Source: Asaia bogorensis
Lineage (GTDB): Bacteria; Pseudomonadota; Alphaproteobacteria; Reyranellales; Reyranellaceae
Assembly: GCA_945889625.1 (NCBI GenBank)
Contig: CAMDCE010000024.1
Span: 1-64,000 of the forward strand
Length of the DNA: 64,000 bases
Direction: 5' to 3'
Shown: positions 1 to 7,173 of the stretch, in pieces
Layout: each line of letters starts with the position of its first letter
Numbering within the stretch: position 1 is the stretch's first letter
Program-made: the position numbers and the translations under genes
Notes under the pieces: generated by a model
Database searches by the model: none
Told to the model about the DNA's origin: nothing
Seen by the model: only the letters and a program-made list of their open reading frames with translations

Positions 1-98
1 GCCCACCGCGACGGATGCTCATGTTCGTGATCGACCACCAGCCGCACCGCGCGGCCACGGATCTCAGGCGAAAACTTGTTCGTTGTCTTGCTTGTCAT
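1..98 (-). CDS. IS3-family transposase OrfA, N-terminal fragment
   Basis: The first 32 codons of an OrfA-type transposase are visible, cut by the window edge. The start reads [20 protein letters not shown], then [12 protein letters not shown], typical of the helix-turn-helix N terminus of IS3-family OrfA proteins that bind the element's inverted repeats. A purine-rich ribosome-binding site (AAGGTGGAG) lies just upstream of the ATG at 98. OrfB and the frameshift site would lie to the left of the window, so integrity of the element cannot be judged. Confidence 0.75.
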   Translation of the reverse strand, partial: MTSKTTNKFSPEIRGRAVRLVVDHEHEHPSRW

Positions 99-148
99 GG
101 CTCCACCTTCTCAGGAGTTGGAGCCTCCGACAAACCCGGGGCGGTTCA
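1..148 (-). mobile_element. IS3-family insertion sequence, truncated by window edge
   Basis: The end of an insertion sequence reading leftward out of the window. Read on the minus strand, the element begins at 148 with the terminal motif TGAACCGCCCCGGGTTTG, followed by a short leader and a transposase start codon at 98. Ends starting with TG and a GC-rich inverted repeat are usual for IS3-family elements (family knowledge). The matching right end and target duplication lie outside the window. The exact boundary at 148 is inferred from the TG terminus. Confidence 0.7.
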
Positions 149-369
149 CAACCGCATACGGCCGAAACTCACGCAGATGTGTCCCCTGCGTGTCCCCCAG
201 AATTTACGCGAGCTTGAAGGGTCTTCTAATTAATTGATATATAAATATAATTAGTCGTATTTGTCACAAACAGCCTTGCCTTCTACGGGATCGGCAAATC
301 AGGCGCCTGATAAGGGAGCGCTGCGCGCGGCCGGGATGGAACATGATCCGCGCAAGTCGGATCGGCTTC
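149..369. other. Gene-free scar beside the IS, with an AT-rich dyad
   Basis: No convincing gene. Positions 226-254 form an AT-rich imperfect dyad (CTAATTA ... TAATTAG) in an otherwise GC-rich genome. Just left of it, the minus strand holds two closely spaced GGGGACAC-like motifs (about 186-205) in short frames that resemble the 3' tail of a disrupted gene, but I cannot name the parent. The stretch looks like residue of earlier integration events next to the IS terminus. Confidence 0.4.
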
Positions 370-490
370 CTTCCCCTTCGCGGAGTCCGCGAAGGGGAAG
401 TGTCGCGGTCATACCGCGACGATTGGGGTCATTGGCCTCTGACCCCTCCGCCCGCGTAAGACGCGGGCACCTCCCCATTTGAATGGGGAG
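370..490. repeat. Nested palindromic intergenic repeat, copy 1
   Basis: Five hairpins follow one another: 370-400 (14-bp stem, loop AGT), 402-420 (GTCGCGGTCATACCGCGAC), 425-446 (GGGGTCA paired with TGACCCC), 450-468 (GCCCGCGTAAGACGCGGGC) and 471-490 (CTCCCCATTTGAATGGGGAG). The 425-446 hairpin is also the tip of a larger palindrome, since the segments outside the 402-420 and 450-468 hairpins pair with each other. The same modules recur at 9872-10000 in reverse order and at 24971-25152, with partial forms at 16800-16935 and 6848-7023. Confidence 0.85.
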
Positions 491-530
491 GGGGTTAATT
501 CACTCATTTCGGAATCTGCGTCGCTGCCCG

Positions 531-821
531 TCACATGTCGGACAGGGCAAGAAGTTCGATCGCCGCCCGCGACCGTTCCAGGAGCGGCGCCAGTGCTACT
601 CGCCGGGGATCGGATCGATAGCGCTCGCGCACTTCGCTCGAGGGAAACCAGACGACATGGACCTCGATCGTGCCGTCGGCATTGCACATCCGGCGCTGCA
701 ATTTTCCGCCGATCTCCTCGAGCAGCGGCAGCACCCGTTCTTCGTACTCCCTGAACAGGGCAACGCCTTCGGCCGGAATGCGAGCGATCAGAACGAACGT
801 TTCACCGCCGCTTTCCATCAT
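531..821 (-). CDS. Small dimeric alpha-beta barrel (DUF1330/ABM-like) protein
   Basis: A 96-residue protein starting with tandem ATGs at 821 and 818, two bases after the stop of the upstream oxidoreductase gene and preceded by GGAG, so it is probably co-transcribed and translationally coupled. The layout (beta strand FVLIARIP, helix EYEERVLPLLEEIGGKL, strand EVHVVWFPS, then a segment with DPRRVALAPLLERS) matches the ferredoxin-like dimeric alpha-beta barrel seen in DUF1330 and antibiotic-biosynthesis-monooxygenase-type proteins. No catalytic residue is diagnostic. A role with the neighbouring flavoprotein is inference only. Confidence 0.7.
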   Translation of the reverse strand: MMESGGETFVLIARIPAEGVALFREYEERVLPLLEEIGGKLQRRMCNADGTIEVHVVWFPSSEVRERYRSDPRRVALAPLLERSRAAIELLALSDM

Positions 822-823
822 GC

Positions 824-1936
824 TCAGGCTCCGCCCAGCCGCGCCGGGTCGAGAGGCCGCAACCGTCCGGGCGCGAACGGCGCCAGGTCGACGTGGCGAG
901 TCGTGCCGTCGAGGATCAGCTCGGCCATCGCCTCGCCGGTCGCCGGCGCGTTGAGCATGCCCCAGACGCTGTGGCCGGTCGCCACCCAGGCGCCGTCGAC
1001 GCCCGGCACCGGGCCGATCAGCGGCAGGCCATCCTCGGTCACGGGGCGAAAGCATGCCTGCCGCGCCACGATCGGTGCTGCGGCAAGGACCGGCGAAAGC
1101 GTCCGGCACATCGCCTCGAGCCGCGCGTGCGCACCCTCGTCGGCGGCGACGCGGGCGGGATCGACGGGCAGCGGGCCGGTGCTCGAGACCGCGCACACCC
1201 AGACCGTGCCGTCGGCGCGCGCAAACAGCTCGGGCGTGAGGAATTCGCCGCTCGCCTCCCGGTATTCGAGGAACAGCGCCTCGGCGGGAACCGACTCGCC
1301 GGTTTGGAACACCAGGCTGTGGCCCTTGTGGCCGAACACTGCGGGCAGCGGCAGCCAGCGTGCCGCCAGGATCGACCACGGTCCCATGGCAATGACCACG
1401 GCGTCGCCTGCGACGATCTCGCCGCCCTCGAGCACGACGCCGCGTACGGCGCCGTCCGGGCGTCGCTGCAGTCCCGCGACCGTGCCCTGCCGCAGCTCGG
1501 CGCCCCCAGCTTCGGCGGCGCGCATCAATCCCGTCGTGAAGGCGTGCGGCTCGACCAATGCCGTGGTCTGCGGCGAGCCGAGCCGGCCGGTGATCGCCAC
1601 CGCTGCGGACAGCCACGGTCGTTCACCCGGGCCGCTTGTGGCGCCGTTCTCGACGGCATGGCCGCCATAGGTCGTCAGGCGCCGATACCCCCAGGGATTT
1701 CCGAGGTCGGCGGCCAGCTCGGCATGGAGATCGAAACTCCGCCTCGCCAGCCGATCGAGCGCGCTGCCGCGGCACCAGTCGAGCGCCAGGAAGCCTCCCG
1801 ACTTGCCGGAGGCCGCGCCGCCGACGGCGTGACGCTCGATCACGATGGGCCGTGCGCCGTTTCGGCTGAGGAAATAGGCGATGGCGGCGCCGATCGCGCC
1901 GCCGCCGCAGATGACGATGCGTCTGGCCCGGCTCAT
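824..1936 (-). CDS. FAD-dependent DAO-family oxidoreductase
   Basis: A 370-residue protein of the D-amino-acid oxidase (DAO)/glycine oxidase fold. The N terminus carries the dinucleotide-binding motif CGGGAIGAAIAYFLSRNGA around residues 10-28. The C-terminal block PVTEDGLPLIGPVPGV followed by VATGHSVWGMLNAPATG is the second FAD-contacting motif of this family, so the protein is full length. Members oxidise amines or amino acids with release of hydrogen peroxide or electron transfer; the substrate cannot be read from sequence. It is the upstream gene of a two-gene unit with the small barrel protein at 531-821 and is divergent from the amidohydrolase at 2064. Confidence 0.88.
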   Translation of the reverse strand: MSRARRIVICGGGAIGAAIAYFLSRNGARPIVIERHAVGGAASGKSGGFLALDWCRGSALDRLARRSFDLHAELAADLGNPWGYRRLTTYGGHAVENGATSGPGERPWLSAAVAITGRLGSPQTTALVEPHAFTTGLMRAAEAGGAELRQGTVAGLQRRPDGAVRGVVLEGGEIVAGDAVVIAMGPWSILAARWLPLPAVFGHKGHSLVFQTGESVPAEALFLEYREASGEFLTPELFARADGTVWVCAVSSTGPLPVDPARVAADEGAHARLEAMCRTLSPVLAAAPIVARQACFRPVTEDGLPLIGPVPGVDGAWVATGHSVWGMLNAPATGEAMAELILDGTTRHVDLAPFAPGRLRPLDPARLGGA

Positions 1937-2063
1937 GTCCTTACTGTGTCAGGCTCGGCGTCCTTTGCCAGCACTTCGAATCTGGATCGGCCGCGCGTTG
2001 TGGCGCACTCTTGGCGGCCTCGGCCAAACTGACACCGAGTGGCCGATGTGTGAGGGGGAAGCA

Positions 2064-3128
2064 ATGCAATCCACGACACCCGCCGCCTCTGGGGCGACGG
2101 CAGCGATCAGCTCGCATTTGGCCGTGCGGGCTGACTGGCTCGACCGGCGCCGCGAGGCCGTTCTCGAGCCCGACCTGCCGATCGTCGACCCGCATCATCA
2201 CCTGATCGACCGGCCGGAGAGCGGGCGCTACCTGCTGGCGGACCTCCTCGCCGACATCGCCAGCGGGCACAACGTCGTTGCCACCGTGTATCTGGAATGG
2301 CTGTCGATGTATCGCGCCGACGGGCCGGCAGAACTGCGCCCGGTCGGCGAGATCGAGTTCGCCAATGGCGTCGCCGCGATGAGTGCCAGCGGCGGCTACG
2401 GCGTGCCCCGCGTCTGTGCCGGCATCGTCGGCCACGCCGACCTCGCGCTGGGCGCGGGCGTGGCCAGGGTCCTGGAGGCGATGATCGTGGCCGGCGGCGG
2501 CCGCTTTCGCGGCATCCGCTTCATCGCGGCCAGCGATCCGGACCAGGCCCAGTGGGGCGCCACCGCCGTCCGGCCGCAGGGCTTGCTGCTCGACCGGCGG
2601 GTGCGCGAAGGTCTTGCGCAACTCGGGCCGCTTGGTCTCAGCTTCGATGCCTGGGTCTACCATCCCCAACTCGGCGATCTGGTCGACCTGGCGCGCGCCT
2701 TTCCGGCGACGCCGATCGTGCTCAACCATGTCGGCGGCCCGATCGGCCTTGGCCGCTACAAGGGCAAGCGCGACGCCGTCTTTGCCGACTGGAGTGCGCG
2801 TATCGCTGAGCTCGCGGCGTGCCCCAACGTGCACGTGAAACTCGGCGGTCTCGGCATGCGCATGTTCGGCTTCGACGTGCACGAGGGCGAGCTGCCTCCG
2901 GGCTCGGAACAGCTCGCGACGCTATGGCGACCCTATGTCGAGACCTGCATCTCGGCTTTCGGTCCCCGCCGCGCGATGTTTGAAAGCAACTTCCCCGTCG
3001 ACAAGGGTTCCTACGGCTATGGCGTGTTCTGGAACGCCTGCAAGCGCCTGGCAGGGGGCGCGAGTGCCAGCGAGAAGGCCGATCTGTTCAAAGGGGCCGC
3101 GTCGAGATTCTACCGTCTCGGTATCTGA
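2064..3128 (+). CDS. Amidohydrolase family 2 (PDC lactonase-like) protein
   Basis: A 354-residue metal-dependent hydrolase of the COG3618 type, related to 2-pyrone-4,6-dicarboxylate and sugar lactonases. The beta-strand 1 metal motif VDPHHHL is at residues 41-47, LNHVGGP supplies a later histidine, and the C-terminal FESNFPVDKGS carries the usual aspartate. The start at 2064 is preferred because GAGGGGGAAGCA sits directly upstream; a longer frame in phase has no such site. It diverges from the DAO oxidoreductase, so the two may serve one degradative route, but the substrate is unknown. Confidence 0.88.
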   Translation: MQSTTPAASGATAAISSHLAVRADWLDRRREAVLEPDLPIVDPHHHLIDRPESGRYLLADLLADIASGHNVVATVYLEWLSMYRADGPAELRPVGEIEFANGVAAMSASGGYGVPRVCAGIVGHADLALGAGVARVLEAMIVAGGGRFRGIRFIAASDPDQAQWGATAVRPQGLLLDRRVREGLAQLGPLGLSFDAWVYHPQLGDLVDLARAFPATPIVLNHVGGPIGLGRYKGKRDAVFADWSARIAELAACPNVHVKLGGLGMRMFGFDVHEGELPPGSEQLATLWRPYVETCISAFGPRRAMFESNFPVDKGSYGYGVFWNACKRLAGGASASEKADLFKGAASRFYRLGI

Positions 3129-3290
3129 GCGATACGCTGTCGGGGATTTCCAATGGCTGATTCGACCGAGCCGCGACGGGCCGCCCTGCTGGCGCGGGTG
3201 CAGTCCAACGCGAACCGTTCTCCGCGGTCAATCCCTGCTGACAGGAAAAATACCGGAGAACTTCGCCTGATCGTAGGGAATTGATAAACC

Positions 3291-3316
3291 TTGACAAATG
3301 TTGTCAAATATGACAA
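3291..3316 (+). promoter_or_regulatory. Candidate operator of the toxin-antitoxin pair
   Basis: Three half-sites alternate in orientation immediately before the toxin gene: TTGACAA (3291), TTGTCAA (3301) and TGACAA (3311). The first two form a perfect 7-bp inverted repeat with a 3-bp spacer and the last two form TTGTCA/TGACAA. The first half-site also matches a -35 hexamer. Antitoxin autoregulation through such palindromes is standard for HigBA-type modules; binding here is inferred. Confidence 0.6.
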
Positions 3317-3330
3317 CAGAGCCCATGCGG

Positions 3331-3672
3331 ATGACCCGTCCGATTTCCTGGCTCAAGGCGGCGTTGAATGACTTTGAGGCCTTTCCGAAGGGCGCTCAGG
3401 ATGAAGCCCTGGCGGCGCTCACCGTGGCGGCCGAAGGGGCCAAGGCCGATATCGCCAAGCCGCTGAAAGGGTTCGGCTCCGGGGTCATGGAAATCGCGCT
3501 GAAGCACCGGGGAGATGCCTTCCGGGTCGTGTACGCCCTGCAAATCGGAGCCGACCTGTGGGTGGTGCATGCCTTTCAGAAGAAGTCGAAGAGGGGAATC
3601 CAAACGCCGAAGGCTGAGCTTGACCTGGTGCAGCTGAGGCTCAGGCGACTGAGGGAGATGTTGGCAAATTGA
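3331..3672 (+). CDS. higB: HigB/RelE-like toxin (phage Gp49-like family)
   Basis: A roughly 113-residue protein of the COG4679/Gp49-like group of RelE-superfamily toxins. Diagnostic features are the N-terminal ISWLKAALNDFEAFP, the basic and aromatic core HRGDAFRVVYAL, and the end HAFQKKSKRGIQTPK. Relatives are mRNA interferases that cleave translated messages on the ribosome. In-frame ATGs also occur at 3298, 3310 and 3325, but the first two lie inside the operator palindrome; 3331 fits the family N terminus and has AGAG upstream. The antitoxin gene follows 33 bp downstream, the toxin-first order typical of HigBA. Confidence 0.85.
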   Translation: MTRPISWLKAALNDFEAFPKGAQDEALAALTVAAEGAKADIAKPLKGFGSGVMEIALKHRGDAFRVVYALQIGADLWVVHAFQKKSKRGIQTPKAELDLVQLRLRRLREMLAN

Positions 3673-3705
3673 GAGTGCGGCATTGGACGGAGAGGAGAAT
3701 TTCAG

Positions 3706-4038
3706 ATGACTCATAAAATCGATCTCGTTCGCGGTAGTGGAAATGTGTTCCGCGATCTTGGTCGTCCAAACGCGGATGCCGAGCAGCTAAAGGCTCTCCT
3801 TGCGGCACAGATCATCAATGTTCTCGACCAGCGCAAGCTGACGGTACGTGCAGCAGGCGAGAAAACTGGAATTGCGCCTGCGGACTTTTCTCGTATCCGC
3901 CAAGTGAAGCTCGATCGCTTTACAATCGACAGGCTGATGGCTGTCCTCAACAAACTGGATCATCGTGTCGATGTAAGCGTATCGGTTCGTCGACGTCGTA
4001 CCCCAACTGCTTCCGGGAGCAGTCAGGCTGTACGCTAG
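3706..4038 (+). CDS. higA: HigA-like XRE-family antitoxin
   Basis: A 110-residue helix-turn-helix protein of the COG5606 type. The XRE domain spans about residues 28-75: KLTVRAAGEKTGIAPADFSR supplies the two HTH helices and LDRFTIDRLMAVLNKL the last helix. It pairs with the upstream toxin and presumably neutralises it and represses the operon through the operator at 3291. The last 15 or so residues are rich in Arg, Ser and Thr and run towards the decayed ATPase fragment that follows, so the natural C terminus may have been altered by insertion. Confidence 0.85.
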   Translation: MTHKIDLVRGSGNVFRDLGRPNADAEQLKALLAAQIINVLDQRKLTVRAAGEKTGIAPADFSRIRQVKLDRFTIDRLMAVLNKLDHRVDVSVSVRRRRTPTASGSSQAVR

Positions 4039-4044
4039 CCCAAG

Positions 4045-4206
4045 CGCAGTTGCGTAACCCTTGGCCTTCGATATCCCAAGCTCCGCCGCCATCTGACTCG
4101 GGTTCAGCCCGTCCCTCAGCAGCGCCGCCGCTCGGTCGAGTTCGCCGGCCTGGGCCGGGCGCCAGTCCCAGCGCGCGACGCCCGGGTGCTCGGCGCCGAG
4201 GCGACA
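4045..4206 (-). pseudogene. Remnant of a RepA-like AAA ATPase gene (C-terminal HTH part)
   Basis: The minus strand encodes GVARWDWRPAQAGELDRAAA followed by LLRDGLNPSQMAAELGISKA. This aligns residue for residue with the C terminus of the intact ATPase at 5756-6670 (GVARWSWQPADLGELDRVVE, LLRAGLNPNQVARELGISKS). No Walker motifs or start remain: upstream sequence is unrelated and the downstream end runs into the antitoxin gene. It is therefore a fragment of a paralogue, probably broken when the toxin-antitoxin module arrived. The rest of the gap to 4343 shows nothing coding. Confidence 0.75.
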
Positions 4207-4343
4207 TGGGCAGGCGTGCACGCCCTTCACGCGGTCCTGCAGACAGCAGCACATCCATGGACAACCGATTTGGGTTGATCGGCCTTCTCCTCTATCATCC
4301 TGGAAAGTGACACGTCGCCATTGGCGTCACTCTGGGAGGCTGC

Positions 4344-5279
4344 ATGGCGCTGCTCATCGTCAACCTGGACAAGGTCATCGGCACTGCCCAGGCATTTCGC
4401 GATGCATTCAGGGAGCAGCTTCCCGATCTGCCGATTCGCATCTGGCCCGATGCGGGTGAAGTGAAGGACATCGAATACCTCGCATTCGTGCATCCGGATT
4501 TCGACCAGCTTCCCGCCTTCCCGAACCTGAAAGCCATGTTCAGCCGTTCCGCCGGCGTGGAGGGCATCGTCAAGCATCCCAAACTGCCCAAGGTCCCGCT
4601 CGGCAAGGTGGAACCGGCGGGCGGCGATCCGATGATGACGGAATACGTCGTCATGCATGTCCTGCGCCTGCATCGCGACATGCCGGGCTACCAGGCGGCC
4701 CAGGCCAATCGGGAATGGCGCCGGGTACCGATCGTGCGGCCCGAGCAAAGGCGCGTCGGTTTCCTGGGCTTCGGCATGATGGCCACGGCGCCGGCGCTGG
4801 TCCTGCAGTCGCTGGGCTTCAAGGTCTCGGCGTGGGTCCGCTCGCCGCGCGAGGCCGCGGAGGTGCAGCTCTTCCACGGCCCCGCTCAGCTCGCGCCCTT
4901 TCTCGGGCAGACCGATATCGCCGTCTGCCTGTTGCCGCTGACGCCGGAAACCGAGGGCATCTTCTCTGCCCGCACGTTTGCCATGATGCCGAGAGGCGCC
5001 ATGCTGGTGAATGTCGGGCGCGGCAAGCATGTGGTCGACAAGGACCTGATCGCCGCGCTCGATTCGGGACAGCTGTCGTACGCCGCACTGGACGCGCTTT
5101 CGCCCGAGCCACTGCCGCCGGAGAGCCCGCTCTGGCTTCACCCCAGGGTGACGGTCATGCCGCACGTGGCGCGGCGACCGACCGTGGCCCAGCTGGTCAG
5201 CGAAGTCGCCGCGAACATCCGCAGCCTCAAGGCCGGCGGACGGCTTCTGCAGGAAGTCGACGTCGCCGAGGGGTACTGA
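4344..5279 (+). CDS. ghrA: Glyoxylate/hydroxypyruvate reductase A-like 2-hydroxyacid dehydrogenase
   Basis: A 311-residue D-isomer-specific 2-hydroxyacid dehydrogenase resembling GhrA, which reduces glyoxylate or hydroxypyruvate with NADPH. Visible motifs are the nucleotide-binding stretch VGFLGFGMMATAPALVLQ, the LLPLTPETEGIF block, MLVNVGRGKHVVD with the substrate-binding arginine, PEPLPPESPLW with the catalytic glutamate, and MPHVARR with the catalytic histidine. The third glycine of the usual GxGxxG is alanine here (GFGMMA), as occurs in some GhrA-like enzymes. The GFA-family gene starts 27 bp downstream on the same strand. Confidence 0.9.
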   Translation: MALLIVNLDKVIGTAQAFRDAFREQLPDLPIRIWPDAGEVKDIEYLAFVHPDFDQLPAFPNLKAMFSRSAGVEGIVKHPKLPKVPLGKVEPAGGDPMMTEYVVMHVLRLHRDMPGYQAAQANREWRRVPIVRPEQRRVGFLGFGMMATAPALVLQSLGFKVSAWVRSPREAAEVQLFHGPAQLAPFLGQTDIAVCLLPLTPETEGIFSARTFAMMPRGAMLVNVGRGKHVVDKDLIAALDSGQLSYAALDALSPEPLPPESPLWLHPRVTVMPHVARRPTVAQLVSEVAANIRSLKAGGRLLQEVDVAEGY

Positions 5280-5306
5280 TGCCCGCGTACCGAGGGAGCG
5301 CCGACG

Positions 5307-5759
5307 ATGCTCGAAAAGCGTGAGGGCGGATGCCACTGCGGCCGCGTACGTTTCCGTGCCGAGATCGATCTCGACCGGCTATCGCAATGCAGCTGCACGA
5401 TGTGCACGAAGAAGGGCATCCTGCTCATGTCCGTGGCGCCGGAGGCCTTCGAGCTGCTGCGCGGCAAGCACGCACTGACGGTGTACACCTTCGGGACCGG
5501 CGTGGCGCAGCACACCTTTTGCTCGCATTGCGGCATGCACGCGTTCTATGTGCCGCGTTCGCAGCCGGACCGGATCTCCATCAACGCACGCTGTCTTGAC
5601 GGCATCGACGGGCGGAGCCTCAAGCCGACCCGGTTCTTCGACGGCCAGCACTGGGAGGACGCCCAGCGCCGCCGGATCGCCGAAGGCGGGCACACGCCGC
5701 CCGCTGGATTGAACGGCTCGGTGACGCTGAAGGCGATCCTGGATCGCGCGCTCGGCTAA
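5307..5759 (+). CDS. GFA-family zinc protein (Gfa/CENP-V fold)
   Basis: A 150-residue protein with the cysteine pattern of the GFA domain: CHCGRVRF near residue 9, CSCTMCTKKG near residue 28 and CSHCGMHAFY near residue 72. These bind the two zinc ions of the fold. The founding member accelerates S-hydroxymethylglutathione formation, but most relatives have no proven activity, so a role in aldehyde handling is only possible. It lies 27 bp after the 2-hydroxyacid dehydrogenase, probably in one transcript. Its 3' end overlaps the convergent ATPase gene by 4 bp. Confidence 0.9.
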   Translation: MLEKREGGCHCGRVRFRAEIDLDRLSQCSCTMCTKKGILLMSVAPEAFELLRGKHALTVYTFGTGVAQHTFCSHCGMHAFYVPRSQPDRISINARCLDGIDGRSLKPTRFFDGQHWEDAQRRRIAEGGHTPPAGLNGSVTLKAILDRALG

Positions 5760-6670
5760 GCCGACCCCATCTTCACGGCCCGCTGACGCAGCCGATAGCT
5801 CTTGCTCTTCGAGATCCCGAGCTCCCGCGCCACCTGGTTCGGGTTCAGGCCGGCCCTGAGCAACTCCACGACGCGGTCGAGTTCGCCGAGATCGGCCGGC
5901 TGCCAGCTCCAGCGCGCGACGCCTGTTGCGTCTGTCTCCAGCCGCGCCTCGATCGGATTGGTGGCCTCGCCGTAGAGGCCGCGCGCCTTGTCGAAATGGA
6001 TCTCGAAGCGCGCCCCGTCCCTGGGCTCGTAGTCGCTGGGGCGGCGCAGCGACAGGACGAGGTCGAGCATGTCCTCGCGCCGCGACGTGCCGCGCTGCTG
6101 TCCGCCCTTGTTGGCGTGGTGGACGACCAGCATCGCGCGGCCGAAGCGGCGCTGCATCATCAGGAAGCGCTGCAGGTCGCTCCAGGCATCGGAGTCGCCG
6201 GTCTTGAAGCCGACCAGGCTCGCGAGATTGTCGAGGATCACCAGCTCGGGATGGCCCCAGCCCTCCATCAGCCGGATCTGGCCCTGCTGCGTGGCGAGGT
6301 CGGGCGGCGAGATCGTGTGCAGGTCGGCCAGCATGAAGTCGAGCGTGGGCGGCGCCGAGCCGAGGAGGCGCAGGCGCTGCTTCATGTCGACGGCCGCCAT
6401 CTCGCCGTCGACATAGACCACGCGGTGCGGCCGGCTGGCGCGCCAGTTGAGGAAGCTGCCGCCGGACGCTGCGGCCCAGGCGATGCCCAGCGCCACGAAG
6501 GTCTTGCCGAGCCCGCGCGGGCCGTAGAGCAGCGCCAGACTCTTGGTCGCCAGGATGGGATCGAGGATGGTCTCGCGCTCGGGCAGGTCGGCCACCATCA
6601 GCTCGGCCGCCGGCAGGCGGGTCGGCATTTCGGCGGTGTCGGGTAGGGGTAAAAGGCGGAGGCGGGGCAT
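5756..6670 (-). CDS. RepA-like AAA_25 ATPase with C-terminal HTH
   Basis: A 304-residue RecA-fold ATPase related to the plasmid helicase RepA and phage or plasmid AAA_25 proteins. The Walker A motif GPRGLGKT is at residues 50-57, VYVDGEM at 85-91, and the Walker B strand LVILDNL at 143-149. HHANKGGQQRGTSRREDMLD matches the sensor and loop region. The C terminus (about 264-300) adds a helix-turn-helix of the 'NPNQVARELGISKSKSYRLR' type. The start at 6670 has AGGGA at good spacing; an upstream ATG at 6727 lacks one. The family usually belongs to mobile elements. A broken relative lies at 4045-4206. Confidence 0.85.
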   Translation of the reverse strand: MPRLRLLPLPDTAEMPTRLPAAELMVADLPERETILDPILATKSLALLYGPRGLGKTFVALGIAWAAASGGSFLNWRASRPHRVVYVDGEMAAVDMKQRLRLLGSAPPTLDFMLADLHTISPPDLATQQGQIRLMEGWGHPELVILDNLASLVGFKTGDSDAWSDLQRFLMMQRRFGRAMLVVHHANKGGQQRGTSRREDMLDLVLSLRRPSDYEPRDGARFEIHFDKARGLYGEATNPIEARLETDATGVARWSWQPADLGELDRVVELLRAGLNPNQVARELGISKSKSYRLRQRAVKMGSA

Positions 6671-6847
6671 GACGTGTTCCCTGTTTGTTCCAAGGATATA
6701 CGCCTCTGGTGCGGAAAGCGCAAGCACTGTTGCGCGCGGTATCCTAATACCGCGCGGGGCCCGGGTGGGAAGTGGGAAGAATTGCGGAAAAGGCCGATGC
6801 CGTCGCTATCGGAGGATTTCCACGGGGATGGGAAGTTCCGAGCGCCC
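6671..6847. other. Upstream region of the ATPase gene, no gene seen
   Basis: No open frame with family features. The stretch before the ATPase is moderately AT-richer and could hold its promoter; I see no clear -35/-10 pair. It leads directly into the large branched palindrome at 6848. Confidence 0.4.
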
Positions 6848-7023
6848 TGACCCCCTCCGTCCGCGATTGCGCGGACACCCGCGCGATTTGGCGCAAGAGC
6901 GCCAAACGCTTGCCCGCAGACGGGGGAGGCAGATGAGTCTCTTCCTCCCCCGTCTGCGGGCAGGCGTTGGCCGCGCAGCGGCCAATCGCGCGGGTGTCGC
7001 CTCATAGGCGACGGAGGGCGTCA
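6848..7023. repeat. Large branched palindrome (about 175 bp)
   Basis: One long palindrome with side branches. Outer arms TGACCCCCTCC (6848) and GGAGGGCGTCA (7013) pair; the next paired segments are ACACCCGCGCGA (about 6875) and TCGCGCGGGTGT (about 6986); the innermost 23-bp arms are 6907-6929 and 6944-6966 around a 14-nt loop. Each arm carries two side hairpins: 6859-6876 and 6887-6906 on the left, 6967-6985 and 6996-7012 on the right. The side hairpins are not complementary across the arms but each is self-complementary. Confidence 0.85.
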
Positions 7024-7173
7024 TGAACGTCATGACGATCATGACGATTGCCGTTTGGCGCTGCTGCTGCGGGATTATCGGCCATTCGTCATGACGACGT
7101 GTTTTCTTGAAACGTGGCAGACATCTTGCTTCCACCGCCTTCGACGGCTGAACCGATCTGCTAGGCTTGAGCC

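Noticed and set aside
483..1670. A 395-codon plus frame over the DAO oxidoreductase
   Set aside because: It is antisense shadow coding; the minus strand carries a complete FAD-binding fold.
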